Below, one piece after another: positions 9,111 through 17,786 of a stretch of 64,000 nt of DNA; the first letter of the stretch is position 1, and each line of letters begins with the position of its first letter. A program made the position numbers and the translations under genes. The notes below the pieces were generated by a model. It was given only the letters and a program-made list of their open reading frames with translations, made no database searches and was not told the origin of the DNA. The stretch is taken from positions 82,047 through 146,046 of the forward strand of contig NZ_JAMXSF010000017.1 of assembly GCF_024124545.1 (NCBI RefSeq), given 5' to 3'. The stretch comes from Pseudoalteromonas sp. XMcav2-N (lineage in GTDB: Bacteria > Pseudomonadota > Gammaproteobacteria > Enterobacterales > Alteromonadaceae).

Positions 9111-11033
9111 ATGGGTAAAATTATTGGAATCGATTTAGGTACTACTAACTCTTGTGTAGCGGTACTTGATGGTGATAAGACACGCGTTATCGAAAACGCT
9201 GAAGGGGATCGTACAACGCCATCGGTTATTGCATTTACCGAAGAGGGCGAAACGCTAGTAGGTCAACCGGCAAAGCGTCAGGCTGTGACTAACCCTCAGA
9301 ACACACTGTATGCAATTAAGCGTTTGATCGGTCGTCGTTTTGAAGACGAAGAAGTACAGCGCGATATCAGCATCATGCCATTTCAGATTGTTAAAGCAGA
9401 CAATGGTGATGCCTGGGTTGAAGTACGTGGCGAAAAGCGTGCAGCCCCTCAGATTTCTGCTGAAGTCCTGAAGAAAATGAAAAAGACTGCCGAGGATTTC
9501 CTGGGCGAAGAAGTTACAGAAGCAGTAATCACGGTTCCTGCTTACTTCAACGATTCACAGCGTCAGGCAACAAAAGATGCCGGCCGTATTGCTGGTCTTG
9601 ATGTAAAACGTATCATCAACGAGCCAACAGCTGCGGCACTTGCCTACGGTATGGACAAAAAACAAGGCGACAACGTCGTTGCAGTATACGACTTAGGTGG
9701 TGGTACATTCGATATCTCAATCATCGAGATTGATGAAGTTGAAGGCGAGCACACATTCGAAGTACTGGCGACTAACGGTGACACGCACTTAGGTGGTGAA
9801 GATTTCGATAACCGCGTAATCAACTATCTGGTTGCTGAATTTAAGAAAGACCAGGGCATTGACCTGAAAACTGACCCTCTGGCAATGCAGCGTGTGAAAG
9901 AAGCAGCTGAAAAAGCGAAGATTGAGCTTTCATCTGCACAGCAAACTGAGGTGAACTTGCCTTATGTTACCGCTGACGCAACAGGTCCTAAGCACATGAA
10001 CGTGAAGTTGACGCGTGCAAAACTAGAGTCTCTGGTTGAAGACCTGGTTGCACAGTCTATCGAGCCGCTAAAGCGTGCACTTGCTGATGCAGACCTGTCT
10101 GTAAGCGACGTCAATGACATCATCCTGGTGGGTGGTCAAACTCGTATGCCTCTGGTGCAGAAGAAAGTTGCTGAGTTCTTTGGTAAAGAGCCTCGCAAAG
10201 ACGTTAACCCTGATGAAGCGGTAGCCGTTGGTGCTGCGGTTCAAGGTGGTGTACTTGCTGGTGACGTAAAAGACGTACTACTGCTAGACGTTTGTCCTCT
10301 GTCTCTGGGTATTGAGACTATGGGTCAGGTCATGACTGCGCTTATTGAGAAAAACACGACGATCCCGACCAAGAAGTCGCAAACTTTCTCAACAGCAGAA
10401 GACAACCAGTCTGCGGTAACTATCCATGTACTGCAAGGTGAGCGTAAGCGTTCAAGCGACAATAAGTCTCTTGGCCAGTTCAACCTGGAAGGTATTCGTC
10501 CTGCACAGCGCGGCGTACCGCAAATCGAAGTAACCTTTGATGTTGACGCGGATGGTATCTTGCATGTATCTGCGAAAGACAAAGACACAGGTAAAGAGCA
10601 GAAGATCACGATTCAGGCGTCTTCAGGTCTGAGCGACGATGAAATCGAAAACATGGTTCGTGATGCAGAAGCAAATGCCGAAGAAGACAAGAAGTTCGAA
10701 GAGCTGGTAGGCGCTCGTAACCAGGCTGACGCTCTGGTTCACGCAACTCGCAAGCAAGTAGAAGAAGCTGGCGACGACCTGCCTGCTGACGACAAAACAG
10801 CGATTGAAGCGGCACTGTCTGAGTTGGAAACAGCGATTAAAGGCGAAAGCAAAGAAGAAATCGATGCTAAGACCCAGGCACTTGCAGAAAAATCTCAGAA
10901 GCTAATGGAAATTGCTCAGGCGAAAGCGCAGGCGCAACAACAAGCTGGCGGTGACGCAGGTGCACAGCAAGCAAACAAAGCTGACGACGATGTAGTAGAT
11001 GCTGAGTTTGAAGAAGTAAAAGACGACAAGTAA
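9111..11033 (+). CDS. dnaK: DnaK, Hsp70 chaperone
   Basis: A 640-residue Hsp70. The ATG at 9111 gives the canonical start MGKIIGIDLGTTNS with GGAGAA upstream. An in-frame ATG 21 bases earlier is not needed. The ATPase domain has the phosphate-1 motif DLGTTNS and phosphate-2 motif VYDLGGGTFD. The linker VLLLDVCPLSLG leads to the substrate-binding beta domain. The Ala/Gln-rich lid ends in the acidic tail DDVVDAEFEEVKDDK. It binds unfolded peptides in the cytoplasm and works with DnaJ, encoded next, and with GrpE, which is not in the window. Regulation by sigma-32 is supported by the promoter upstream. Confidence 0.99.
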   Translation: MGKIIGIDLGTTNSCVAVLDGDKTRVIENAEGDRTTPSVIAFTEEGETLVGQPAKRQAVTNPQNTLYAIKRLIGRRFEDEEVQRDISIMPFQIVKADNGDAWVEVRGEKRAAPQISAEVLKKMKKTAEDFLGEEVTEAVITVPAYFNDSQRQATKDAGRIAGLDVKRIINEPTAAALAYGMDKKQGDNVVAVYDLGGGTFDISIIEIDEVEGEHTFEVLATNGDTHLGGEDFDNRVINYLVAEFKKDQGIDLKTDPLAMQRVKEAAEKAKIELSSAQQTEVNLPYVTADATGPKHMNVKLTRAKLESLVEDLVAQSIEPLKRALADADLSVSDVNDIILVGGQTRMPLVQKKVAEFFGKEPRKDVNPDEAVAVGAAVQGGVLAGDVKDVLLLDVCPLSLGIETMGQVMTALIEKNTTIPTKKSQTFSTAEDNQSAVTIHVLQGERKRSSDNKSLGQFNLEGIRPAQRGVPQIEVTFDVDADGILHVSAKDKDTGKEQKITIQASSGLSDDEIENMVRDAEANAEEDKKFEELVGARNQADALVHATRKQVEEAGDDLPADDKTAIEAALSELETAIKGESKEEIDAKTQALAEKSQKLMEIAQAKAQAQQQAGGDAGAQQANKADDDVVDAEFEEVKDDK

Positions 11034-11053
11034 TTGTTGACTTGTAAGCGCAC

Positions 11054-11087
11054 ACAGGCCTAGCCTGGAGTGCTAAACAGGGCCTGT
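11054..11087 (+). other. Inverted repeat in the dnaK-dnaJ gap
   Basis: ACAGGCC at 11054-11060 pairs with GGCCTGT at 11081-11087 across a 20-base loop, just after the dnaK stop. A second small hairpin (GAGGC/GCCTC) is at 11167-11181. There is no T run, so it may slow or process the transcript rather than end it. Confidence 0.4.
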
Positions 11088-11258
11088 TTATCCTTCAAAT
11101 TCTCGCGAATGGCAAAGGTAAGCAGGCTCTGACGTATTTAAATTAGAGCGGATAAGTGGACGAATAGAGGCACTAAGCCTCATCTGTGGCACAATTAAAC
11201 ACCTATTCGCCAGGCGGTCATCATAGTGGCTGATCGCTCAGTAAGATGTGTGAGAACT

Positions 11259-12389
11259 ATGTCAAAACAAGACTATTACGACGTTCTTGGGGTATCAAAA
11301 GACGCCGGTGAACGTGAGATCAAAAAGGCCTATAAACGCCTTGCAATGAAGTATCACCCAGACAGAACGGCGGGCGATGCTGAGCTGGAAGCAAAATTTA
11401 AGGAAGTAAAAGAAGCCTACGAAGTCTTAACGGATAGTCAAAAACGCCAGATGTATGATCAATACGGCCATGCTGCCTTTGAACAAAACGGTGGTGCAGG
11501 CCATGGTGGATTTGGCGGCGGTGCTGATTTTGGTGACATTTTCGGGGACGTATTCGGTGATATTTTTGGAGGCGGCAGACGTCAGTCACGCCAACAGCGT
11601 GGTGCAGACTTGCGCTACAGCTTAGACTTGAGCCTGGAAGATGCGGTACGAGGCAAAGAAGTCGAAATTCAGGTTCCGACCTGGGTGTCCTGTAAGCCTT
11701 GTGATGGCAGCGGTGCTAAGTCAGGCTCAAAACCAAAGACTTGCCCTACCTGTCATGGTGCGGGTCAGGTTCAGATGCGTCAGGGCTTCTTTGCCGTGCA
11801 GCAAACCTGTCCAACTTGTCAAGGTTCTGGGCAAGTCATTTCAGATCCGTGTGATGTTTGTCACGGGCAGGGACGTGTTGAAAAGACTAAAACCCTGTCT
11901 GTTAAAATCCCTGCCGGCGTTGATACAGGCGACCGTATCAGGTTGTCAGGAGAGGGCGAAGCGGGTATGCACGGTGCGCCTGCTGGCGACCTGTATGTTC
12001 AGGTGAGCGTGAGAGAGCACCCGATTTTTGTCCGTGATGGTAATAACCTGTACTGCGAAGTGCCTATCAGCTACACCACAGCAGCATTAGGCGGGGAAAT
12101 TGAAGTACCGACGCTTGATGGCAGAGCAAACCTCAAAGTGCCTTCTGAAAGCCAAACCGGAAAAATGTTCAGAATGCGCGGTAAAGGCGTGAAATCGGTC
12201 CGTAGTGGCGCCGTGGGTGACTTGATCTGTAAAGTCGTGATAGAAACACCGGTTAACCTTAATGAGAGACAAAAAGAGCTACTAAAAGAGCTGGAAGAGA
12301 GTATGGGCAGTGATGCGGGTAAAAACCGTCCCAAGGCTCAGGGTTTCTTTGATGGCGTGAAGAAATTCTTTGATGACCTGACCAAGTAA
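11259..12389 (+). CDS. dnaJ: DnaJ, Hsp40 co-chaperone
   Basis: A 376-residue type-I J protein, the same length as E. coli DnaJ. I chose the ATG at 11259 (MSKQDYYDVLG). An in-frame GTG 33 bases upstream would add residues foreign to the family. The J domain has HPD at residues 33-35. A Gly/Phe-rich stretch follows (GGAGHGGFGGGADFGD). Four zinc repeats are visible: CKPCDGSG, CPTCHGAG, CPTCQGSG and CDVCHGQG. The C-terminal peptide-binding domains come last. It stimulates DnaK ATPase and delivers substrates. The 225-base gap after dnaK could hold a second promoter, but cotranscription is usual. Confidence 0.98.
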   Translation: MSKQDYYDVLGVSKDAGEREIKKAYKRLAMKYHPDRTAGDAELEAKFKEVKEAYEVLTDSQKRQMYDQYGHAAFEQNGGAGHGGFGGGADFGDIFGDVFGDIFGGGRRQSRQQRGADLRYSLDLSLEDAVRGKEVEIQVPTWVSCKPCDGSGAKSGSKPKTCPTCHGAGQVQMRQGFFAVQQTCPTCQGSGQVISDPCDVCHGQGRVEKTKTLSVKIPAGVDTGDRIRLSGEGEAGMHGAPAGDLYVQVSVREHPIFVRDGNNLYCEVPISYTTAALGGEIEVPTLDGRANLKVPSESQTGKMFRMRGKGVKSVRSGAVGDLICKVVIETPVNLNERQKELLKELEESMGSDAGKNRPKAQGFFDGVKKFFDDLTK

Positions 12390-12430
12390 TACGACATTTG
12401 TCATTGACAATGTTTAACGCTCGAAAAACA

Positions 12431-12452
12431 AACGGCGCTTAATTGCGCCGTT
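12431..12452 (+). terminator. Bidirectional terminator after dnaJ
   Basis: An 8-bp perfect stem (AACGGCGC / GCGCCGTT) with a TTAATT loop, flanked by T-rich sequence to the right and A-rich sequence to the left. It can serve dnaJ and the convergent small gene. Confidence 0.85.
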
Positions 12453-12457
12453 TTCTC

Positions 12458-12679
12458 TCAGTTTAAAAGCATGAGATAATCCATATCTCCAGTGCATTTA
12501 CATGCCAGCACCGTTCGACTGTGCCCTGTTAAGAGAAGTCCATCGTTACAGCCTAATCGCTTACACTTGGACGCACAGGCCACACTGCTTTCCCAAAAGT
12601 GATATTCATTGGTCAAAAAAGACAGAGCAACGTAGCTAACCGCACATACGGCCGCGATACGAACAAGATACCTGTTCAT
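12458..12679 (-). CDS. Cys-rich small exported or membrane protein, 73 aa
   Basis: A 73-residue leftward gene. The ATG at 12677-12679 has GGAG five bases upstream. One hydrophobic segment (residues 5-22) could be a signal peptide or membrane anchor. The rest carries five cysteines (35, 39, 44, 60, 62) arranged C-x3-C-x4-C...C-x-C, which suggests disulfides in the periplasm or metal binding. I do not recognise the family. It converges on dnaJ and uses the shared terminator. A real gene is likely from the ribosome site and sensible domain layout, but it is short. Confidence 0.6.
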   Translation of the reverse strand: MNRYLVRIAAVCAVSYVALSFLTNEYHFWESSVACASKCKRLGCNDGLLLTGHSRTVLACKCTGDMDYLMLLN

Positions 12680-12825
12680 AACGACTCCAAGCTGCAATAA
12701 TACAGTGCGTATAGAGTTAATAAGACTTTAGTCTAATTTGGCACTTTGTCCACCATCGGGTAAGTTTAAATTCAGATAAAGCGCAATTACTGATTTGTAG
12801 GCAAACAAAACCAGGAAGATCAGCC

Positions 12826-13284
12826 ATGACCCCTGCGATAATCTTACTTGAACGACAAAAAATCAGCTATCAAGTTTTGAAGTTTGACCACGACCCCGAC
12901 GTTACCGATTTTGCACAGGAAGCGACAGAGGCCTTGGCATTATCACCCAATCAAGTGTTTAAAACGCTAGTGATCAATGTGGATGGTAAGTTGAGTATCG
13001 CAGTCACACCGGCAAGTAAATTGGTCGACTTGAAAGTATTTGCCAAGCGTTGCAAAGGTAAAAAAGCACAGCTTGCAACACAACAACAAGCAGAAAACGC
13101 CACCGGGTATCAACTGGGTGGTATCAGTCCCTTTGCGCATAAAAAGCGCTTACCAGTAATATTGCATAGCTCAGCACTAAGTCATGATACGATTTATGTG
13201 AGCGGTGGCCGGCGAGGGCTAGAATTAGCCGTGAGTCCCATTGCTTTACAAGTAGTTTGCTCTGCGCAAGTGGCTGACTTTTGA
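12826..13284 (+). CDS. ybaK: YbaK/EbsC Cys-tRNA(Pro) deacylase
   Basis: A 152-residue protein matching YbaK, which hydrolyses Cys-tRNA(Pro) in trans after mischarging by prolyl-tRNA synthetase. Diagnostic segments are TPAIILLERQKISYQ at the start, QVFKTLVINVDGKL with the conserved Lys, and the glycine loop GYQLGGISPFAHKKRLPV near residue 95. E. coli YbaK is 159 residues. AGGAAG precedes the ATG by about 8 bases. It stands alone, and the flanking genes are unrelated in function. Confidence 0.93.
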   Translation: MTPAIILLERQKISYQVLKFDHDPDVTDFAQEATEALALSPNQVFKTLVINVDGKLSIAVTPASKLVDLKVFAKRCKGKKAQLATQQQAENATGYQLGGISPFAHKKRLPVILHSSALSHDTIYVSGGRRGLELAVSPIALQVVCSAQVADF

Positions 13285-13518
13285 ATTGGCTCACCATCCC
13301 TGTGCGATAACTCCCTCCGTCAAAGATACGGTTAAGTCTCATCAACGCTTAATTCAGAACAAAAAACAGTCAAAAAGAAAATTTCAGCGAACACTTGTAA
13401 GCTATTAATTCTTTATAGGTTTTTTAATCAACTCAGACCATTCAGTAAAAAAGCCGTTAAAAAAAGGCTTAGAGTAATTGATCTAAACGAAATTTTGTGC
13501 CGTAATGTAACTATATCA

Positions 13519-13535
13519 ATCTGGTCGGATGAGTT
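13519..13535 (+). promoter_or_regulatory. FadR-like operator at the fadE start
   Basis: ATCTGGTCGGATGAGTT matches the palindromic FadR consensus AACTGGTCGGACCAGTT at 14 of 17 positions. It lies directly on the fadE leader, ending four bases before the ATG at 13540. FadR represses fad genes until long-chain acyl-CoA is present. Binding is inferred from the match. Confidence 0.5.
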
Positions 13536-13539
13536 TATT

Positions 13540-15792
13540 ATGAGTTTAAGAACACAACTAAGAAAAATATTGCCTAGCATTTCAGTTACCGAGCAAGAAG
13601 CGCTTGATGCGGGAGATGTCTGGCTTGAAGGCTCAATCTATCGCGGCAAACCAGACTTTGACGCATTGCGTGCGGTACCAGAAGCCAAATTAAGCAGCGA
13701 AGAACAAGCATTTCTGGACGGTCCGGTACAGGAATTGATGGCGATGATCGATGATTCTGTGATCCAGAACGAAAAGCACTTGCCAGATCACATCCTTGAA
13801 TTTTTGAAAAAAGAGCGTTTCTTTTCTCTCATTATTCCTAAAGAGTACGGCGGCAGAGAGTTCAGTCCGTATGCTAATTCAACCATTGTTGGCACCATAG
13901 CAACCAAATCGTCTGCGGTGGCTGTCACTGTCATGGTACCTAATTCACTGGGCCCGGGTGAGTTGCTGATGCATTATGGCACTAAAGAGCAACAAGCACA
14001 TTACCTGCCACGTCTGGCGAACGGAACTGACATTCCATGTTTTGCGTTAACCAGCCCGGAAGCCGGCTCAGATGCAGGTGGTATTCCTGATCAAGGGATC
14101 GTAACCAAAGGTGAATACAACGGTGAAGAGGTTCTGGGCCTGGAAGTGACCTGGGACAAACGCTATATCACTTTGGCGCCTATTGCCACGGTACTGGGCC
14201 TGGCGTTTAAAGTCTTTGACCCACAAGGTTTGTTGGGCGGTAAAGAATCTCTGGGTATTACCTGTGCCCTGATCCCTAAATCACACCCTGGTGTTGAACT
14301 GGGCAATCGCCACGACCCTATGGGTATTCGTTTCTATAACGGTACGACGCGTGGTGAGAAAGTGTTCATTCCGATGGACTTCATCATCGGTGGCCAGCAA
14401 AACATCGGCCGAGGATGGCAAATGCTGGTGAGCTGTCTGGGGGCGGGTCGTGGTATTTCATTACCTGCGTTGGGCGTATCGACCAGTCAGGTAGCGCTTA
14501 AGTCTGCGTCTGAGTACGCGGCAGTGCGTGAGCAGTTCGGGCTTGCAATTGGTCAGTTTGAAGGCATTCAGGAAAAACTGGCTGATATCGCAGGTAAAAC
14601 TTACCTGCAAGAAGCCATGCGTGTTTTAACCACAGAAGGTCTGGGAATGGGCCTGAAGCCTTCAGTGGTCACGGCAATTGCAAAGTATCACATGACGGAA
14701 ACTGGCCGAGACGTACTGGACTCCGCAATGGATATCTTAGCGGGTAAAGCCATTCAGAACGGTCCGCAAAATACGCTTGCCAGCGGGTACGTAGCTCAAC
14801 CAATTGCAATCACAGTAGAAGGCGCCAACATCCTCACCCGTAACCTGATGATTTTTGGTCAAGGTGTAATGCGTTGTCACCCTTACCTGCAGTCAATGGT
14901 CGAAGCAATTCACAGCGAAGAGGCTGACGCTGACAAGACATTTAACAAGATATTACGCAAAACGGTTGGCTACAGCGTTGCAAATAGCTTACGTGCATTC
15001 AAGCTGGGTCTGCTGCCTTTCACGGCGGGCAGCAAATCAAGTTTGCCAGAAGTGCAGCAATATGAAAAAGCAGCTCAACGTTTGTCAGCAAAACTGGCAG
15101 TGTATGCGGACTTTTCACTACTTGTTTTGGGCGGAAAGTTAAAACAAGCTGAAATGTTGTCTGCGCGTTTGGGCGATGTGATGAGCTACTTGTATGCCGC
15201 GATGGCTTCTATTAAGTATTATGAGCAAAAAGTGGCTGTTACAGACCGAGAAGCGGCTGCACCTTACTTCCACTATGCAACACGTTATGCACTGGTTGAA
15301 GCTGAACAGGCATTGCATAAGTTTCTGGACAACTTCCCGGCGGCCGGAACGCGTAAGTTTATGCGTGTACTGACTCTGCAGTTTGGTCATGCTATGCCAC
15401 GTATCAACGATGACATGGTACGTGAGTTGGCGACGGCAGCACAACTGGATACCGCGTTCAAAGCCCAGTTGACTCACCTGGTCAAGCCTCAAGCGGGCGA
15501 TGGACACGACATCAACGAGCAGGCATATAAAGCTAAGATTGCATGTCTGGATCTGCTGAGCAAAGTGAAGAAGGCCCTGAAGAAGCGCGAAATCAAAGCG
15601 GGTGTGCGTTTCTACGAAACACTGGATAACGCCTTGATTGCCAAAGTTATCACTGAGACCGAATATGCACAGCTGATTGACTACAATCGCAAGCGTGAAA
15701 AGGCGATCCGTGTTGATGAGTTTGACTTTGATCTTAATCTTCTGGACGATCAGGCTGGATCAGGTAGTGTCAAATCAGCTGTGAATCAATAA
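13540..15792 (+). CDS. fadE: FadE acyl-CoA dehydrogenase, short form
   Basis: A 750-residue acyl-CoA dehydrogenase of the large FadE type. It catalyses the first, FAD-dependent step of fatty-acid beta-oxidation. Conserved blocks include LDGPVQELM, NSLGPGELLMHYG, CFALTSPEAGSDAGG, WDKRYITLAPIATVLGLAFK and ITVEGANILTRNLMIFGQG, then the C-terminal DUF1974-type helical region. I chose the ATG at 13540, as an in-frame TTG 45 bases upstream adds unlike sequence. E. coli FadE (814 aa) has about 65 extra N-terminal residues forming membrane helices. Here they are absent and the protein begins at the point matching residue ~65 of FadE. It is monocistronic, with its own terminator and a FadR-like site. 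Confidence 0.95.
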   Translation: MSLRTQLRKILPSISVTEQEALDAGDVWLEGSIYRGKPDFDALRAVPEAKLSSEEQAFLDGPVQELMAMIDDSVIQNEKHLPDHILEFLKKERFFSLIIPKEYGGREFSPYANSTIVGTIATKSSAVAVTVMVPNSLGPGELLMHYGTKEQQAHYLPRLANGTDIPCFALTSPEAGSDAGGIPDQGIVTKGEYNGEEVLGLEVTWDKRYITLAPIATVLGLAFKVFDPQGLLGGKESLGITCALIPKSHPGVELGNRHDPMGIRFYNGTTRGEKVFIPMDFIIGGQQNIGRGWQMLVSCLGAGRGISLPALGVSTSQVALKSASEYAAVREQFGLAIGQFEGIQEKLADIAGKTYLQEAMRVLTTEGLGMGLKPSVVTAIAKYHMTETGRDVLDSAMDILAGKAIQNGPQNTLASGYVAQPIAITVEGANILTRNLMIFGQGVMRCHPYLQSMVEAIHSEEADADKTFNKILRKTVGYSVANSLRAFKLGLLPFTAGSKSSLPEVQQYEKAAQRLSAKLAVYADFSLLVLGGKLKQAEMLSARLGDVMSYLYAAMASIKYYEQKVAVTDREAAAPYFHYATRYALVEAEQALHKFLDNFPAAGTRKFMRVLTLQFGHAMPRINDDMVRELATAAQLDTAFKAQLTHLVKPQAGDGHDINEQAYKAKIACLDLLSKVKKALKKREIKAGVRFYETLDNALIAKVITETEYAQLIDYNRKREKAIRVDEFDFDLNLLDDQAGSGSVKSAVNQ

Positions 15793-15814
15793 GCAGCAAA
15801 ATAATAATCTCTAC

Positions 15815-15838
15815 AAAGCCCCGTTTAACCGGGGCTTT
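15815..15838 (+). terminator. Terminator after fadE
   Basis: A 9-bp perfect stem (AAAGCCCCG / CGGGGCTTT) with a six-base loop, followed by T's, 23 bases beyond the stop codon. Confidence 0.92.
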
Positions 15839-15953
15839 TTCGTAAGTCATTGTCATTGCTATCCTTGAAGTATTTGTAGGCGTGTTACACTGTGAGATAA
15901 ACATATCTTCAGTACGTTATTGTCAACATAAACTTAAGAACTCAGGGAATGTT

Positions 15954-16907
15954 ATGTCAGCCACCACACTTGTTTCTCACGTCATGACCATGTTGCCAGA
16001 CTCGCAGCACAGCCAAGCGCTGTGGAGTGGCTGTGGTCACATTTATAAGTTTACTTATCAAGGAAACATGCTCGTTGCGAAAGTTGCGACTGTGCCTGCG
16101 CAGCTCGATCACAGGCACATTACGCAAAGTGAGCATTCGCTGAATCGTAAGTATCGTTCCTATGAAAAGGAACTGAGGTTTTATCGAGATACAGCGCAAA
16201 GTTATTCTAATGAAATTGCATTACCAGAAGTAAAAGCCTTAGCGAATCAAAATCAGGTTTTTATCTCTGTATTTACTGACTTTGAAACTCAGGGATATCA
16301 CAACGTCAGCAAAGCAGACCCTGTGCACGTGAATCTAATGATGGCGTGGCTGGCGCGTTTTCATGCGGCAGGACTTGTCAGTCCAAACCTGCGCGGCATA
16401 TACGGACGAGGAAACTACTGGCATTTGAGCACACGCCCAGACGAGTATGAACGCATGACGTCAGGCTTACTTAAAAGCAGTGCGAAACAGATTGACCAAC
16501 GGTTGTTGGATTGTCCCTATCAGACACTGATTCACGGTGATGCAAAGCTGGCTAATTTCGCTTTTTCTCGGAGTCAGGCGTTGGGCTACGATTTCCAGCA
16601 TATAGGGGAGGGTATTGGAGTTGCTGATGTTATGCTGCTGCTTACCAGTTTGTATTGTGGACGTGATCTGGAGTTACATGCTGAGCAATATCTTGACGTA
16701 TACTTTGAGCAGCTATCTGAGGCATTAGCTGAGCACTGGTCCAAAGAGCAGTTTCACGACCTGGAAAAGTGCTGGCGACAACGATGGGCGTTTGTATGGG
16801 CGGATTTTCATCGTTTTTTACTTGGCTGGAAACCGGATCATGAAAAACTGACATCATACATGCTCCACCAAACAGAGCTTTGCCTTGAACAACTCGGAGA
16901 AGCGTAA
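15954..16907 (+). CDS. Small-molecule kinase of the CHK/EcKinase type
   Basis: A 317-residue protein with a bacterial small-molecule (aminoglycoside/choline-like) kinase fold. Visible motifs are a putative ATP-site Lys in MLVAKVA (about 43), the catalytic loop IHGDAKLAN with Asp196 and Asn201, and the metal-binding YDFQ with Asp213. The DFQ rather than DFD/DFE form resembles the EcKinase/CHK subgroup. The substrate is unknown. The ATG at 15954 has AGGGAA upstream and is preferred over an earlier start at 15882. The stop overlaps the ATG of the transporter gene by one base (TAATG), so the two are translationally coupled. Confidence 0.75.
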   Translation: MSATTLVSHVMTMLPDSQHSQALWSGCGHIYKFTYQGNMLVAKVATVPAQLDHRHITQSEHSLNRKYRSYEKELRFYRDTAQSYSNEIALPEVKALANQNQVFISVFTDFETQGYHNVSKADPVHVNLMMAWLARFHAAGLVSPNLRGIYGRGNYWHLSTRPDEYERMTSGLLKSSAKQIDQRLLDCPYQTLIHGDAKLANFAFSRSQALGYDFQHIGEGIGVADVMLLLTSLYCGRDLELHAEQYLDVYFEQLSEALAEHWSKEQFHDLEKCWRQRWAFVWADFHRFLLGWKPDHEKLTSYMLHQTELCLEQLGEA

Positions 16908-17722
16908 TGCTGATGGCCCTGTTCAGTGCTCTGTGCTGGGCGTGCTTTGATTTCTTGCGCAAGCAATTGGCTCAGCAATTTAGCGCCCCATTAATGTCAA
17001 TTATGTTCAGTTTGCTTGTGTTACCTGGCTACCTGATTTACTGGGCCTGGCTCGAAGCCCCTCTGCCTGAAGCCGGGTATTTTATTCCAGGCACTGTCAG
17101 TGGCTTGCTCGCGGCACTAGGCAGTGTGTGCTTTATTCGCGGCTTAGCAGTAGGAAAAATTGCTGTGATGCTCCCCTTGTTGTCTGTCACCCCTGTGGTG
17201 TCTGGCGCTTTTGCCTGGGCCTGGCTGGGAGAGCCGTTAGGTGAAGCTGAGTTAGTGGCCTTGGCGGCCATTACTCTGGGGTCGTTTGTATTACAAGGTG
17301 GCAGACTGTCAATGACAGAGCGGGGTACAGGGTACATGCTGGTAACCGCATTGTGTTGGGGGATGTGCATCGTGTTCGATAAACAGGCACTTAAATTTGG
17401 CACTGTCAGCTTTCATTTAATCTTTCTGACTTTGTCCGTGGTACTCATAAACAGTATTATTTTCAGGCCTGAGCTAGCCATTAAATTGATTTTGAGATCG
17501 AAATGGCTGTGGGGATGTGCGGCATTTGTATTTTCATTCGCTGTATTATGTCAGCTGGTTGCCTTACAGCAGTTACAGCCTGGGGTAATGGAAGCCATTA
17601 AACGTGCCATCGGAATTATCAGTGCGGCGTTGCTAGGCGTTTATTTCTATAAAGAAACACTAAAACGCCACCAGTGGTTCAGTATCTTTGTTATCCTTGC
17701 CGGGACCTTGGCCTTATATTAA
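16907..17722 (+). CDS. EamA/DMT-family transporter
   Basis: A 271-residue, highly hydrophobic protein of the drug/metabolite transporter superfamily, with about nine or ten predicted helices in two repeated EamA halves. Each half ends in a familiar segment, ITLGSFVLQGG near 125-135 and IFVILAGTLALY at the C-terminus. A family-typical sequence GAFAWAWLGEPLGEAEL closes a helix in half one. Such proteins move amino acids, nucleosides or other small metabolites across the inner membrane. Substrate and direction are unknown. Coupling to the kinase gene suggests the same small molecule is handled by both. Confidence 0.85.
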   Translation: MLMALFSALCWACFDFLRKQLAQQFSAPLMSIMFSLLVLPGYLIYWAWLEAPLPEAGYFIPGTVSGLLAALGSVCFIRGLAVGKIAVMLPLLSVTPVVSGAFAWAWLGEPLGEAELVALAAITLGSFVLQGGRLSMTERGTGYMLVTALCWGMCIVFDKQALKFGTVSFHLIFLTLSVVLINSIIFRPELAIKLILRSKWLWGCAAFVFSFAVLCQLVALQQLQPGVMEAIKRAIGIISAALLGVYFYKETLKRHQWFSIFVILAGTLALY

Positions 17723-17786
17723 AGGAGCAAGCTTAGTGCCTGCTCCCTGAGCGACAACCTCATCCCTGAGCGCTGTCTTGGTTTAG

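Noticed and set aside
10325..10815. Leftward frames in dnaK
   Set aside because: Common antisense artefacts of dnaK codon bias.
13444..13470. AAGCC...GGCTT hairpin before fadE considered as a terminator
   Set aside because: No gene ends at that side, and the T run is on the wrong strand for fadE.
15139..15507. A 122-codon leftward frame inside fadE
   Set aside because: Antisense to conserved FadE sequence.
17724..17746. GGAGCA/TGCTCC dyad after the EamA gene considered as a terminator
   Set aside because: Only six base pairs with an 11-base loop and no T run.
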